This document shows, piece by piece, positions 10,701-22,745 of a stretch of 64,000 nucleotides of DNA (positions within the stretch are counted from its first letter, which is position 1; each line of letters starts with the position of its first letter). The position numbers were made by a program, and so were the translations under genes. Source of the stretch: Neurospora tetraspora (Eukaryota; Ascomycota; Sordariomycetes; Sordariales; Sordariaceae); assembly GCF_033439725.1 (NCBI RefSeq), contig NW_026944385.1, forward strand, positions 4,249,001-4,313,000, given 5' to 3'. Below the pieces are notes generated by a model that made no database searches, was not told the origin of the DNA, and worked only from the letters and a program-made list of their open reading frames with translations.

Positions 10701-13700
10701 GGAACTGGTTGGCTTGATTAGCAGCAGCTTGGCGGGCGGCGTTGTAGATAGCCTGCATCTTGCCGAACTTAACAAGGAACTCGACAATCTTGCGGAAAGG
10801 TTCCTCCAAGAAGTTGATCTTGACAGACCCAGCCCGCAGGTAAATCGAGGAGTCATATCCAGGATACGATTCGGGGCGACCGGAATCGAATGTCTCGTAG
10901 CGGAAATCAGCAAGCTCTTCTCCTTGAATAGCTACCAACTGGCGTATGCTTGAATCCTCCGAGACACCAAGATTGACATCGTCAACAAGGTTCAAATCGC
11001 CGAGTCTTGCGGCAACACGCATGGTCTTTCCGAGGATAAACACCCCAACATCGGCATGGTTAAAAGACAGGGTAGCTAGACGGATGCCGTCGTTATTCAG
11101 AATCAGCCTGATACTCTTAAGATCAACCTTGACCCGAATTGCACCGTCCGCAGTCTGTTGAGGAGGGGCTGGCGGCTCAACCTCGATGTTGGTCTCCGAG
11201 CCATCATCGGTAATAGCGTTTTGAGGCGGAGGATTGGAATTACCAGTGTTGGTAAAAGTGACGAGAACGAAGTCAAGAAGTGTGAGTAGTGTCTTGCGCG
11301 TTACGACAAGATTGATGGTAGAAATTGCCACATCCAAGTTTGTCTCAACGCCATCATACACAGGCATGAACTCGGGCGAATCCTTCCTGACTTTGACAAA
11401 CTTGACGCGGACCAAGTCCTGGACTTCTCCACTTTCTTCAACATCGCCAGATGATACGATAGCCTTGAACTCAGCTGGCGGGTTGTCGACGAAGTCGTCC
11501 ACAGTGACCGACCCGAGCGAGACCTCAGCAGACATGTCGAAGGGGCGGATGTAGAACTGGAGGTCGAAGCGCTGAGCAACTAAATCAACAAGCAATTGAT
11601 CGGGAGCCTTTCCATCTGGGTCACTACGGTAGAGCGATCCCTTCAATTCATCCACTGCAAACTTAAACTCGAAATTGCGTTGTTGAAGCTTTAGCTGATC
11701 GGTTGCTGAACCGTCCTTGGCGTCTTCGAAAGCGTCCTCGTCCTCTTCGAGGTCGTCATCATCCTGAATGATGGCTTGCTGATGACTGGTACTGAAGGGT
11801 AGCAGTTGGGTCGATGGCCTATGCTCCAACAGCCTGTGCGATGCCGTTGAAGCGTTGCTTGCCAAACGGGGACGCATACCAGGCTGACCTGCTGATTGCG
11901 AAGGGGCGTCAGCTCCAGCGAGTTTCGGAATAGCAACGTCAATGATACGCATCAGGCTCTTGTATTTCGCATCAGATACGCTGGCATGCAACACGGGCAG
12001 GTGACCGGAGACTTTGAGCTTTGTCAGGTTCGGGGCCTTGGGGAGGATCGATGTCTCCACTACAAAATCGACGGTGATCTTGTCGACGATATGCAGCATC
12101 TTGTCATCCTTGTCGACCAATTGCTTCTTGGTCTCCTCAATGGACGGCCCGATCAAGACCTGTGTAGAGGAAAGTTTGACAAGGAAGCGGTCATACATGA
12201 GCGACTCAAGCGTCTTCAAATCCTCATCCGTGAATGACTGTTTTTGTTTGGATTGCACCTCCTTCATGGTGTCCTTGTCCACCAGTTCACTGTTGACGCT
12301 GATGTGACCAGCATCCAGAATGAGGCAGGTGGACTGCTTGCTGGTGATGCTCTCGGGGATAATGATGAGCGGAGCTTGAAGATCCAGTTTTGCGTTTAGC
12401 GTCTTGTGCTCCTCGAGAGCAAACTCGAGGCCGGCTCTCGTCTGCGCGCGCAAACCCTCGACTGTGGCACCGGCAGTCTCCATAAGCGCATTGATGGAAT
12501 CCATGTGTCTCTCGGGAGGACGGAAAAAGTCAACAACGCCAACGACAACGTTGGGGTTCCAGACAATCTCGAGCGGCTTCAGCTTGGCGGTAACTGCAAT
12601 ATCTCCCTGGCCATCCAAGGGATTTTGTTCAACCTGGAACTGGAAGAAAGCTTCATCGCTGTTTTGTTCAAGTTCAGCAATGGACATGCGATGCGCTAGA
12701 TGGGTATCAGGAGCATCCTTGACACGGACAATTTCTTTGAACAGGCTGTTGGGTGTAGTGCCATCATTGACGCGCAGTCCACCCAGGCTAACATCAGCAA
12801 GGAACGAGTCGGGGCGCTTGAGGCCCTTGGCCTTGAAGACATCGAAATGCAGACTGATGAGATCTCTGGAGTCGCCATGCGGGTTCTGCTTGAGAGTAAA
12901 ACTGCCAGTGCTGAGTGATGCTTCGAGCTGCATCTGAACAGTGTCTCTTGGAACATCGACCTCAGCGGCAAGAGCCGTCTTTTCGTCCCAGTCGATGACT
13001 TCGTACAGCTCCTTGCGCTGTTCTTCTGTGATTTGGGTATTCTCGTCCTCCTGTTGTTTTTCCTGCTGTTGCTGTTGACTAGGCTTGGAACCAAAGGCCC
13101 AAGCAAGCCAGCCCTGTTGTTGAGGTTGGGCCGGGGGAGGAGGACGGTTCCTGAGGGCTTCTGCATTTTCTCTCTTGAGCTGATTGCGCGCCAAGGACCT
13201 CCAGAATCGCAAGTCTTCGTAATCAAGTTTCCATTCGAGCTTGGTCAAATCATCGTTCTCCTCAGGCGAGAGCTGCTGGCCTTGCTTGCGTTTCTTGAAG
13301 AGCTCGATGTATCGTTTGCGGTCATCTCGTCGCTCGCGGAAATAGTCCCATGACCACCTCCTGTTTCGCTCGTGGATCTTGCTCAGGACAGCATTGCCGG
13401 CAAATTGGAGCCAAGCACGGGGATCTTCTTTGGGCCGAACGCCCTTGGGCTGGTACTTTTTGTATTCTTGGTGTCGAATAAAGTAGTGGAACAGGTCGAC
13501 CATCATAAGAGCATCTCGGTACTGATAATCGTCCAGCACGACACCGATTTCGTCAAAGAGAAGATTTGCCTTGAACTTTGGAACGGTGGTATCGCCCGAT
13601 TTATCGAGCTCCAGCTTGGCCTGACCGGAGACGGGTTTGAGTATGAATTGATGGTTCTCGGGGAGGTCACCATCTGTCTTGGCGATCATAGATCCGAAAG

Positions 13701-14433
13701 CGGCGAGGATCTCGTCGTGGGGCTTTGCCTGATGTCCCGGCGTAATAGCCTCGCGTCCCGGACCCAAAAGTGTTGCATCGGTATCCCAGTAGACGGCCAA
13801 GGCACCCAAGGTAGCTAGCTTGTGGGTGGTCTTGGTAGAGTCCTGGATGAAGGTAGGCTGCCACTCTCCATCGGTGCTGACGGCGCTGAACTCCTCGAGA
13901 GTGAGACCGAGGGCGAAGGGGTGGCCCGGGGCCGAGATGGCATCCTCGTAGCGGACATGAATGTTCTTGACGGTAACCTGCAGGTTATCGACAATCTTGG
14001 TGACGAGGCTCTGGGCAAAGCTCTGGCTGCGCTTTTGTTCCTCGGGACTGAGGCCTTCCTGATTCCTCTCCTTGAGCAATTCGGCGGAGTCCAGCTTCTC
14101 CATCTTGATGCGCTGTTTGCGGCGTTCCTCTTCCTCCTCGTTATACTCAGCCTCCTCCTTGGGTGATGCAAGCAGATAGACATCTTGGATGTAGACCTTG
14201 ACGGGAGCGCCGCGCAGATTGGACCAGGGAATGGTCAGGGTGAGTTCGCCGAGGTGGCCTTCGACGACGTTGATGGGCAGCTTGAGCTGATCGAGGGCTT
14301 CGCGGCGCAGTTCGAGGTTGCGCAACTTGACGTCGCCGGACCAGATGCCAACCTTGAGCTGTGTAGGGTCGAAGTTCTTGACGTACATGCCCAGGAAGCG
14401 GTTAAGCAACCCGGCAACGAGACCTTCAAGCAT
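4749..14433 (-). CDS. VPS13: VPS13 bridge-like lipid transfer protein
   Basis: Two exons (14433-7946 and 7890-4749) joined by a 55-nt GT-AG intron (7945-7891) with a TACTAAC branch site give 3,209 residues, the usual size for fungal Vps13. The start (MLEGLVAGLLNRFLGMYV) is the canonical chorein N-terminus, residues 1 to about 110, which opens the lipid-carrying groove. An acidic linker lies near residue 890. The VAB adaptor-binding region starts near 1940 (YRIRNYTGFNIIMQ), and the intron falls within it. The conserved C-terminal segment (DIFYEPYQG, then repeated G-rich helices) begins near 2900, and a PH-like end closes the protein. By family knowledge, Vps13 moves bulk phospholipid at ER, vacuole, mitochondria and prospore membrane contacts. 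All parts are intact, so I expect a working gene. Confidence 0.96.
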
Positions 14434-16123
14434 GGCACGTGTGGGGTGCCGTCACCCAGGCCGGGATATCGATCGAGAATAGGATCGGAGGTATCTATCG
14501 AGGACAAAGTCGAGGTTTCATCTGGGGCCGTCGGCCGTGTCGTTCGTCTTTCGCAACTCGGATGGTGTAACTAAGGTCGTCGGGGAGGGTTGGCGCAAAT
14601 CATGCCAGAAGTGCGGATAACACGTACGTCATGCAGCAGCGGGTCGCGATGCGTCGCCGTGTCGGTACTTGTGTGCGTGTGGAATTGATGTAGGTACTGA
14701 TGGTGGTTGTCTGTAGGTAGTGACTGTTGTTACTCGGTGTTCTGTGTATCGAGTTGAGGAGAGCTGGCAGCGAAGGGAACCCACGTCTTGCAACTTCTCG
14801 GTCGTACAAAGCGGGGTTGGGTTTCTTGGGTCTGGTCTGTTTGGTGGAGCAGCTTGTCAGCTCTAGAACCTTTTTCTTGACTGCCTCCGATTCAACACTG
14901 CGTAGCTGACAACATAGAGGGTATCTTGGAATCGGGACTTACAGGTGTCGAGAATACACTGGGTTGAACGGACCTGATGCACTTGGTTGATGTCGAGGTA
15001 GAGAGGTATGGTAGAAATGTGATACTGGAGAAAGAATACCGAAAGAAAAACTACTGCTAGTGCTGATGACGAATGATCAACCGGCCACAACAAAACCTGA
15101 CGCCGGCGCCAACTTGGAAAAGCGCACTCAACTCAATGAATTGGATGGGGGCACGGAGGCAATAAGCAATGGAAGTGTTGTCATCGGAAAGGAAAGAAGT
15201 GACCCGACTTGAAGCAGCCCCCGCATCCTCCTGCGAACTGAGTGTTGGACTGATGTTGGGCGCCAGCACCGCAGACGTGCTTTCCCGTCCCTTCCTGTGG
15301 AAGCTGCGGAGAACACTCGGTGCCTGCTAGTTCTTCACTCTGATTGGACACTCGACCAGATAAGCGGGGCCTGTCAGTGACAGTCTTGAGCGGGGCCCCA
15401 ACTTTTCGGCCCAAATGGAATTGAAGTGGAAGCTTCAGGTCACGCTCCTCACGAACTGCAGTCAAACTCCATGTCATTTCCATGACACCAACATCTGCAC
15501 TCGGATTTCATCCTTTCAAGCTCAGACGTCTGTTCGAGATGGGATAAAATAGTAACTTGTCGCGAACCGCTCGCGGTGACGGGTGGCTGCTTGGGGGGAA
15601 GGCCTCACTTTGGACGGCAAAACGGCAAGTGGTCCAAGCTCCCTTCAATGTTTTGTTGGAGACTTTATCTCGGACAATGACGTCATTGTTCCTGTCTCCA
15701 AAGTCCACTGCACTTCCTGCCATCGTCCCTGCCCATCCTTCTTGCCAACCCCTTCATCGGCAACACAATGACCTGTACACAGCATTCGGATCAAGAATGA
15801 AGGAGCGATTCCCAGCCAAGGCCGGGCATTTCCCGGTGTTTGATGTCCACTGACAAGAGCAGATCTGAACACAATGGACCAAACCATTGTAACCGGTTTG
15901 TTTTCCTTGATCTTCAATCCCTTGTTTTTCGTTATTTTTCTGTAAATATCTTCAATCCCATCTATCCTTCCATCTCGTCCGTCAGTTTCATCCAGTCTCT
16001 TCACAAGTTCCTCTCGGCCCAGCTTCGGCGTCTACTACCAAATAACCCAATTATTTGACTCGAATATTACCAATTCGCTGTTCCTATCAACACCTAAACA
16101 CCAAACACCAAGCACACGAAACC
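14434..16123. other. Divergent promoter region
   Basis: This 1.7-kb space separates the VPS13 start (minus) from the DUF3429 gene start (plus), so it holds both promoters. A good minus-strand splice donor (CT|GTAAGT, plus-strand position about 14940) hints at an intron in the VPS13 5' UTR, but the acceptor is not certain. No supported coding frame was seen. Confidence 0.5.
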
Positions 16124-17443
16124 ATGATGCTCCGAACATCGCGCCCTCTCCTGGGCACTGCGCAAAGGCTGCCACTCTTGATCCGCTCTACCCACACAAA
16201 GTCCTTCAACAGCCCTGTTGCGACACTCGTATCCCGCAATACGCAACTCCAAAAGTCTAGCGGCTCCCCGCTGGTGTTTCGATCGGCTTTCTCGTCCAAA
16301 ACTCCACTTCAGCCCAACCACATTGATACGCAACACGAAAAGGAATTGGCCCAGCAAAAGCTCAAGGCAGACCCTGAGCACGTCTCTGTGGACTCCTCCG
16401 TCCGTCCCTTGGTTGAGCAGGACCAGCCTTCAGCAGTCAAGGCAAAGGATCCCTCCGAAAGTCTAAAAGATGACTTGGTAAGTCTGCAGGCCAAATATCT
16501 TCGCAGCTCGACAAAGTCTGACTCCTTCTTCCCCTAGGATCTTATCAAGGACACATTGGCACTCAAGACTGTTCCTCGAGAGGCCTACGCCCTTGGTTTT
16601 GCCGGCACGATTCCTTACCTAGCCACTTCTCTCTCGACCGTCTATCTCTCCTGGAATCTCAACCAGAGGTACCCTTCCGAGTCCGGCCTCCTCAACACCA
16701 TTCTGTTCAGACATGAGACCGTCAAAGACCTGCTTGCCATCATTGAGCCCATCCAGGTGGGCTATGGTGCAGTCCTCATCTCTTTCCTCGGTGCCATCCA
16801 CTGGGGTCTAGAGTTTGCCGAGAAGACTCCTTCACATGCCCGCACCCGCTTCCGTTACAGCCTGGGCCTGTTGGCACCCATCGTTGCTTGGCCCACCACG
16901 TTGATGCCTATCCAATGGGCCCTGACCACGCAGTTCCTTGCTTTCACCGGTCTCTACTATGCTGATTCCCGAGCCACCGTCAAGGGATGGGCGCCCTCCT
17001 GGTATGCCACCTACCGTTTTGTCCTGACCGGCATCGTCGGTATCGCTCTCTTTATCAGCATCCTTGGTCGTCTCAAGATCGGCGAGACCCATGCTCGCCT
17101 TAGCACCCAAGAGCTGACCGATCTTGTGAGCTACAAGACTGGAGCTGACAAGCCTTACCACGACTGGGAAAAGGAGGAGGCCGAGGAAAGAAAGAGAATC
17201 AAGAAGGAGAAGCAGGAGGAAGAGAGAAAGAAGAAGGAAGAGGAGGCCAAGAAGAAGCAGGAGGAAAAAGTCAACAAGCAAAAGACCAAGGGCAGCTCCG
17301 ACATGAAGGAGAAGTCGGAAAACAACAATGACGTGGACAGCAAGAAGGATGGAGACAAGAACGTCAACCCCGACAGCAAGAAGTCACCCGCTGACAAGAG
17401 CGAAGATGACAAGAGCGAGGATGATAAGAGTAAGGCGAAGTGA
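16124..17443 (+). CDS. DUF3429 mitochondrial membrane protein
   Basis: Two exons (16124-16477 and 16538-17443) with a 60-nt GT-AG intron give 419 residues. The ATGATG start is chosen because it opens a typical mitochondrial presequence rich in Arg, Ser and Thr and without acidic residues (MMLRTSRPLLGTAQRLPLL). Residues of about 125-300 form the DUF3429 domain with several membrane helices (for example GYGAVLISFLGAIHWGLEF and VLTGIVGIALFISILG). The last 100 residues are a highly charged Lys/Glu tail, probably a coiled coil, ending in DKSEDD repeats. Fungal members are annotated as mitochondrial inner membrane proteins related to TMEM69; the biochemical role is unknown. The tail is longer and more repetitive than the domain needs. 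Confidence 0.85.
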
Positions 17444-17738
17444 GGGGGCTGCAATTTCTCTTTGGGTGCAAGAAGAGTGGTATACCCCTATGCCACTGCA
17501 CAAACAATTCTATCAGGTCGTGGCATATTTTGGTGAAGGCTTTTAGCGGTGTTATAGTTGGATTGAGTGAGCGAAAGAGTTGAGCAACGACCAAGGTACT
17601 TGGTTCTGATCTTTGATATTGGTGGCCATGTATGTATCTCCGCATGTTTCTGGTGTCTTGCTCATAGCATTGGCGTTCCTAGAGCGCCCCGAATTTCATA
17701 CGATTTCAACCATTGAGAGTCCACAAGCTGTCCTCTAT

Positions 17739-18197
17739 CTATGAGAACAATGCCATAGATAGCACCACAACGAAGCTCCATGGCACGACCAAATTCCTCA
17801 CAGCCCCGGAACTCGCACGAGTCTCGCTAGCACCGGGAGCATCAACACCTGTGGTGTTGGTCGCAATGCTGGTGCTAGTCATAGTGCCAACAGCAGCACT
17901 GGTGCTGGTACTGGCCCCGGTGCTAACCCCCATAGAAGACAAAGAACTATAAGGCTCGTGATCCTCCGTATCAAAACCAGCCAACAAATCCTTCCCGCCA
18001 CAGAACTTGCTCTCATCACCCGAGCAAGGAATAGTGCACTCGCTCTGATTCCTCGCCCAGCTCTCCGCATCCATATAACCCATCTCCGCCCCCGTTTTCT
18101 TCCTCCCGGCATACTCTCCACACCAGCACTCATTCCCATTCTGCATGCCCGCAAACCGATAGACGGCCCGCGCTTGCACGAGGCCAGAGAGAGCCAA
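17739..18197 (-). pseudogene. Truncated WSC-domain, GPI-type cell-surface protein
   Basis: The minus strand carries the second half of a WSC carbohydrate-binding domain (YRFAGMQNGNECWCGEY, then CTIPCSGDESKFCGG). A Ser/Thr-rich stalk and a C-terminal hydrophobic end follow, suiting a GPI-anchored wall sensor or surface lectin. The signal peptide and the first Cys residues are missing. A neighbouring frame just upstream reads LSLASCK, the expected start of the domain, so a one-base shift near 18165-18180 seems to have broken it. Upstream of about 18200 the sequence becomes unrelated and repetitive. The piece is therefore the 3' remnant of a gene cut by a frameshift and probably a rearrangement. 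Confidence 0.7.
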
Positions 18198-18708
18198 AAC
18201 ACTATATAAAGTATAACCGGATTACATGGTTCTTTGAAGCATACCATGGTCATTTGTAGTATGTAGATGAATGCCATAGAAGTCTCCATGTTGAAAACAT
18301 TGTGTGCCATACAAATCTCCATACAAAACTATGTCACTGGACATCGCTGCGATTTTTTCCATGTACATGTAACACTATGGAATTTACCATGTAAATGCTA
18401 TTTTACGTCAAAAACACGTGCCAAGGATTGAAATATTGGTGCGTATATAACGGTTGGTGCCCCCGTAAGGAGACGACACTGGTGCCCCGGATTAAATGCC
18501 GTACCAGGACCGGACAACCAGATCCGGACCAACAATAAAATTGTGAGACCCGAATTCGGAAGGTGACAAGACCAACGAGGTTTGGCCGGGGGTTGCAGGA
18601 AGGGATGTTGTCAGATTGGCACCACTACACCAAACTGGCAAAACCGTAGCTCCGAACTTGTCGGAGTAGTGGCTCAATCAGCCAACCTATAATCTGACAG
18701 ATGTTGCG
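18198..18708. other. Intergenic, AT-leaning, no gene
   Basis: The first 200 bases repeat short words (CCATG, TCTCCATG, CATACAAATCTCCATACAAA) and resemble degraded repeat sequence at the break point of the WSC gene. No coding frame is supported. Confidence 0.5.
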
Positions 18709-18941
18709 ATCCCTTTAACGGTGAAATGTTGACATTTTAGCGTCCTGCAAGTTTGAGCCAATCGGTGGTTCCTATTTTCCTGCAGGATACCTCTTGTGCT
18801 TGCAAAGACCCCGGAAACCCTAGCCTTGGTAGCGTTTGCTAGCAATGTAGGCGAAGTGCTTAGCTGACAAGCCACGTCACTAAGTCCTCTAGATATCTTG
18901 CGGGGCGCGCTAAAATGTCAACATTTCACCGTTAAAGGGAT
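18709..18941. mobile_element. MITE-like element with perfect 34-bp terminal inverted repeats
   Basis: The left end (18709-18742) and right end (18908-18941) are exact reverse complements over 34 bp. They start ATCCCTTTAACGGTGAAATG and end in TTTTAGCG. The whole unit is 233 bp with no coding capacity, the size and form of a miniature inverted-repeat transposable element. The arms show no RIP-type differences, so insertion may be recent. If the outermost AT on each side is a 2-bp target duplication, the repeat proper starts at CCCTTTAACGG; this cannot be decided from one copy. Confidence 0.75.
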
Positions 18942-20683
18942 GGGAGACTCGCGAGGTTCGAAAAACGGCACCCGTCTATTTGGGGCTTTACGCTAACAGA
19001 CACTAGCAGACTTCGCCGCTACATAGGCGTCAGCGCGTTAGTGTACGCTTTTGATGCCCCTGAATAACTGGCTGACTGGCACCGACGTCCGCCCGGGCGG
19101 GTTGAGTATAGTCTGTGCGCCGCGCATGTTCCTGCCCGATTAACCAGCACCGCCATGCCTGCCGTGAGCCGCATCAACCGTGACCTCCTTCCTTCTTTCC
19201 TTTCTTCTCTCGTCCTTTCCAAATGTTGCCATATCCGACATATTTTTCGCCCTCTGAGTGGGGTAAGTGAATCACAGACTTTTACAGCCTTTCGTGAAAG
19301 AACGACCGTGAAGATCAACTAGACCATCATGCAGTTACGACTCACGGCATCGCATCACGGTTGCCAACGACCCGGTTGAGGTATGTATCCGTAGGCTCCC
19401 TCGAGGCTCCCTCCTCTCGCAGCCGCTCGCCTCCTCCTCCTTTGCCGACAATATTATACCCAAATGTTTGTTTCTTGAGGCACTTGGTGTCCTGATTCGT
19501 TTTGGCCTTCCATACCACGAGCGTTTTTCAGCATCGGCATGCTCTCGTCGAACCCACCAACCTTCCTTGGTAACTTCATCGCAGACATTTCACATGAAGC
19601 GCTCAGTGGCCTCTTTGCGGGATGGAGGGAATATCTGACCTCTAAGCCTACGAAGCTGAGCACGGGCGGACGAAAGTTCATGGACCGCAAAGCTACACTC
19701 ATCTTCGTCATGAACACTCACGAGATCCTTTCTCTATTTCTTTCGAGGCAGATATGCCTCTTTCTCTTTTTCGAACCTCAACGTCGACCTACAATACTTA
19801 GGCACACCTTCCACTTGGTGATCCTAACGTAGAGAGGGGATCTATGTACGGAAATTCAGAGAGCACTCAACAGGTGCCAGAGTCCGAGTTCAGCACGAGT
19901 TCCGGAGCACCATGGCGACACTCGTGAAAGATAAGGTACAGGTACCTCTAGAGGCTGACTTGTCGCACTGAACGTTCTTCTAGCTCGGCCACTACTGTCA
20001 GATTTACTCGTGATTTATTGATTCTGTGTGTATCTGACTCGAGCGCTCTCTTCAGAAGGTATGGGGGTTCTGGGGGTAACCCATATTTGCCAAGACCTGT
20101 TAAATCAGGTGGCTGGGATTCTGGCATCTAGTCCACATCTGGCCAGAATGCCACCCTAGAATCTGACAACTGCATATGTAGCGGCCCAATCGGGATCTGT
20201 TCAAGGCTTCCCAAAACTACTAGGTAAGGTAGTATTCACGTTGACGCAAGTTTCAAGTTGTGTCTTGGTCGCACCGGTCATTTACTGAACAGGGGATAGT
20301 ACCTAGGTCCCGAATCACCGTGGGTCCAATGCTTGAGTGGTGTGTTTAATATAGGCTGGCTGCCGGTGGGCGAGGAGCGGGGTCACGAGGCAGACAAGAT
20401 CCATGGGCCAGGAAGCATTTTCATGCTAACCGCCGTCGACCTCCATATTCATCTAACCTCGCCGCCGTCAGGAAGCTCACAGCCTTTGCTTTGCTGCATC
20501 ATCTTGTGGGAAACTCAGTCCGTGCGGTAAGTTGGACCATTCCTTCTTGGCTGATTGAATCTGCTAGGCTCCCTATGATTAGACCAGTCAGTCTCTGACA
20601 TAGTATACCATGCCCACCATAGGAAGCAATCGGGGAGCCACTTCGTCCGATCAAAGTTCTTGTTCCAGCATCGAGAACCGAAA
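18942..20683. other. Intergenic, no supported gene
   Basis: Mixed composition. Short open frames (for example from 19539, 97 codons) have no family resemblance. A 59-codon frame from 19156 contains a donor-like GGTAAGT but no convincing downstream exon. The last part would hold the promoter of the HET gene. Confidence 0.45.
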
Positions 20684-22745
20684 ATGGACATTTCTGAATG
20701 CCCGTCTTTTCAAGCGAAGGTGGATCGCCCAGGCAGCAAGCTTTGCAAGATATGTTCGTCAATCCCGGCGTCGTTCTGGTCCGGTAAATCCAAGAACATA
20801 CACCTCAAGCTTCAGCCGTTGGAGTCGATGCGATTTGAAGCAGAAAGAGGATGCCAGCTATGCGGTATTCTGCAATTGGGCCCCAGTCGAGATGCGGATC
20901 GTCAATCAGGGGATCTTGAGGTCCTTAAGATGAGACGACCTCCTTATTATGACCCGTTTGGAGTGACAAAGGCCCGCTCCGTACTTACATTTATTGGGGA
21001 TACCCGACACGTGATTTCACCCACAGTCGACCTCTATCCGCTGCATTTCGGATTCTCCCTGGTCCCATATCCTTGGTGTAAGTTTCGTGTCTAGCCTTGG
21101 TTAATTTGGACTTGGCTACATCACCATTCACCCCTATCGTAGGAAGTGGAAGTTTTGGTACCCTACTGACAGATTTCCCTTCTGCAGCCAGGTTGAAGCC
21201 TGCCAAAATGGGGGAACATGTGGAAAATCTTCCACTCATAGAGGTCTGGCTGGAAAATTGTCGAGACAACCATGCTCAATGCTCTAGTAATGTCGGGTGC
21301 TTTTTGCCTACCAGACTTCTGACCTTGAAGCATTTTCCGATAGCGAAGACATCCGTCTAGTGAATGCAGGCGAACTCGATTTTGACGGACCACCGCCAAA
21401 ATATGTTACACTGAGTCACTGCTGGGGACCACCTTCAAAGCACTCGATCACTACGACAAAGGCAACTTTAAGCGAACGTATGACGCGAATTCCTTTCAAA
21501 ACGCTTTCCCAGACGTTCCAAGACTCTATCAAGATATCTCGCTCCCTAAAGCAGAGATTTCTGTGGATAGATTCCCTTTGTATCATTCAGGACGATGAGG
21601 ATGACTGGGCAAGTGAAGCCGCCTTGATGGCTCTGGTTTACGGCCATAGTTACTTCACACTCGCTGCTCTCAGCTCAAGGGATAGCACTGAAGGTTGCAA
21701 GATGGTTGCCGATATCCAGAGTTCTTACTCTAACCGCTTTGTTGATATTGACTTCTACGACTATGGACCCGGCCAAAACAAAACGAGGTTTCCTCATCAG
21801 CGAGTTCGGATATTTGAAACTCCTGTCAGGATTGATGAGATACACGAGTCTGTCGATGACGGGCCCCTTAACGACCGCGCCTGGACCTTACAAGAGAGGG
21901 AGCTGTCGAGAAGAGTGATCTCATTCTCCAAGAAAGGGCCGCTTTGGGAGTGTACCGAACTCCGTGCAACTTCCCAACGGCCATGGGTACATAACGAAAG
22001 ATTCCAGGGTGCCACGAACGGACTGTTCAAGAGCAAAGCATCCTGGCAGGATATCGTTGAGAATTATTCTGCACGGTCATTGTCAAAACAAAGCGACAAG
22101 TTAGTTGCGCTGTCCGGGTTAGCGCACGCTGCGCAGGAGTCCTATCAAGGCGCCACATATGTTGGCGGGATGTGGAGCACGTCTCTCCCTAGAGCCCTCC
22201 GTTGGATGATTGTGCCGCAACGGTCAAAACCTGAGCCCGCGTATCAAACTGCGACTGAGCCTGCCTATATAGAGCCGAGCTGGTCCTGGGCATCAGTGGG
22301 ATCACCGGTAATATTCGGTACGTGTTCTCCAGGGCTTGCTAGACACGATCTCAAAGTTGAGGAGATGGTGGGAATCCCAAAATATCAGGACCCATATGGT
22401 GCGCTTCAATGTGGAGCCCTTGTTCTTAGCGGTGCTCTACTGGTTGACATTGATGTTGGCGATCCGATTACAGGCTCGCATGCACTCACAGATGATCGAA
22501 GGATGATGAAGGATGGCGTTTCAGTCGGGGATGTCAGCCTCGATGCACCCGCTTTTTCTCACTTACTTCGCCAGTGGAAAGTCTGTTTTCTACTGATTGA
22601 CATTTATTCCGATTTTCACGGTCTTATTCTCAGAGAGGGAGTGAACCCCGACGATGGCTATACTCGACTGGGAGTTGGAACGATATACAAGCGGTTCAAG
22701 GACATACTCTCTCATTGCAAGCCACGCACCATCAAACTAGTATAA
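20684..22745 (+). pseudogene. HET-domain (heterokaryon incompatibility) gene with two lesions
   Basis: The ATG at 20684 begins a zinc-ribbon-like N-terminus (LCKICSSI...CQLCGILQLG) typical of HET proteins. The HET domain follows, with YVTLSHCWG at about 21411, FLWIDSLCIIQDDEDDW at about 21561 and RAWTLQERELSRR at about 21877. The frame ends at 22745 with RTIKLV. Two breaks are visible. Splicing at the only good donor and acceptor (intron 21078-21142) joins T to GA and makes a TGA stop. Near 21320 the conserved LPTRLL lies in one frame and the expected continuation DLEAFSDSEDIRLV in another, so one base is missing. HET proteins trigger cell death on fusion of unlike strains. As read, this allele could not make the full protein. 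Confidence 0.8.

Noticed and set aside
4837-14166. Many plus-strand frames of 60-175 codons across VPS13
   Set aside because: They are antisense shadows of the long VPS13 exons.
19156-19335. 59-codon frame with a donor-like GGTAAGT
   Set aside because: No downstream exon in a compatible frame could be recognised.
21287-21343. Possible 57-nt intron to explain the HET frameshift
   Set aside because: It would remove the conserved LPTRLL stretch and still leaves the frames out of register.
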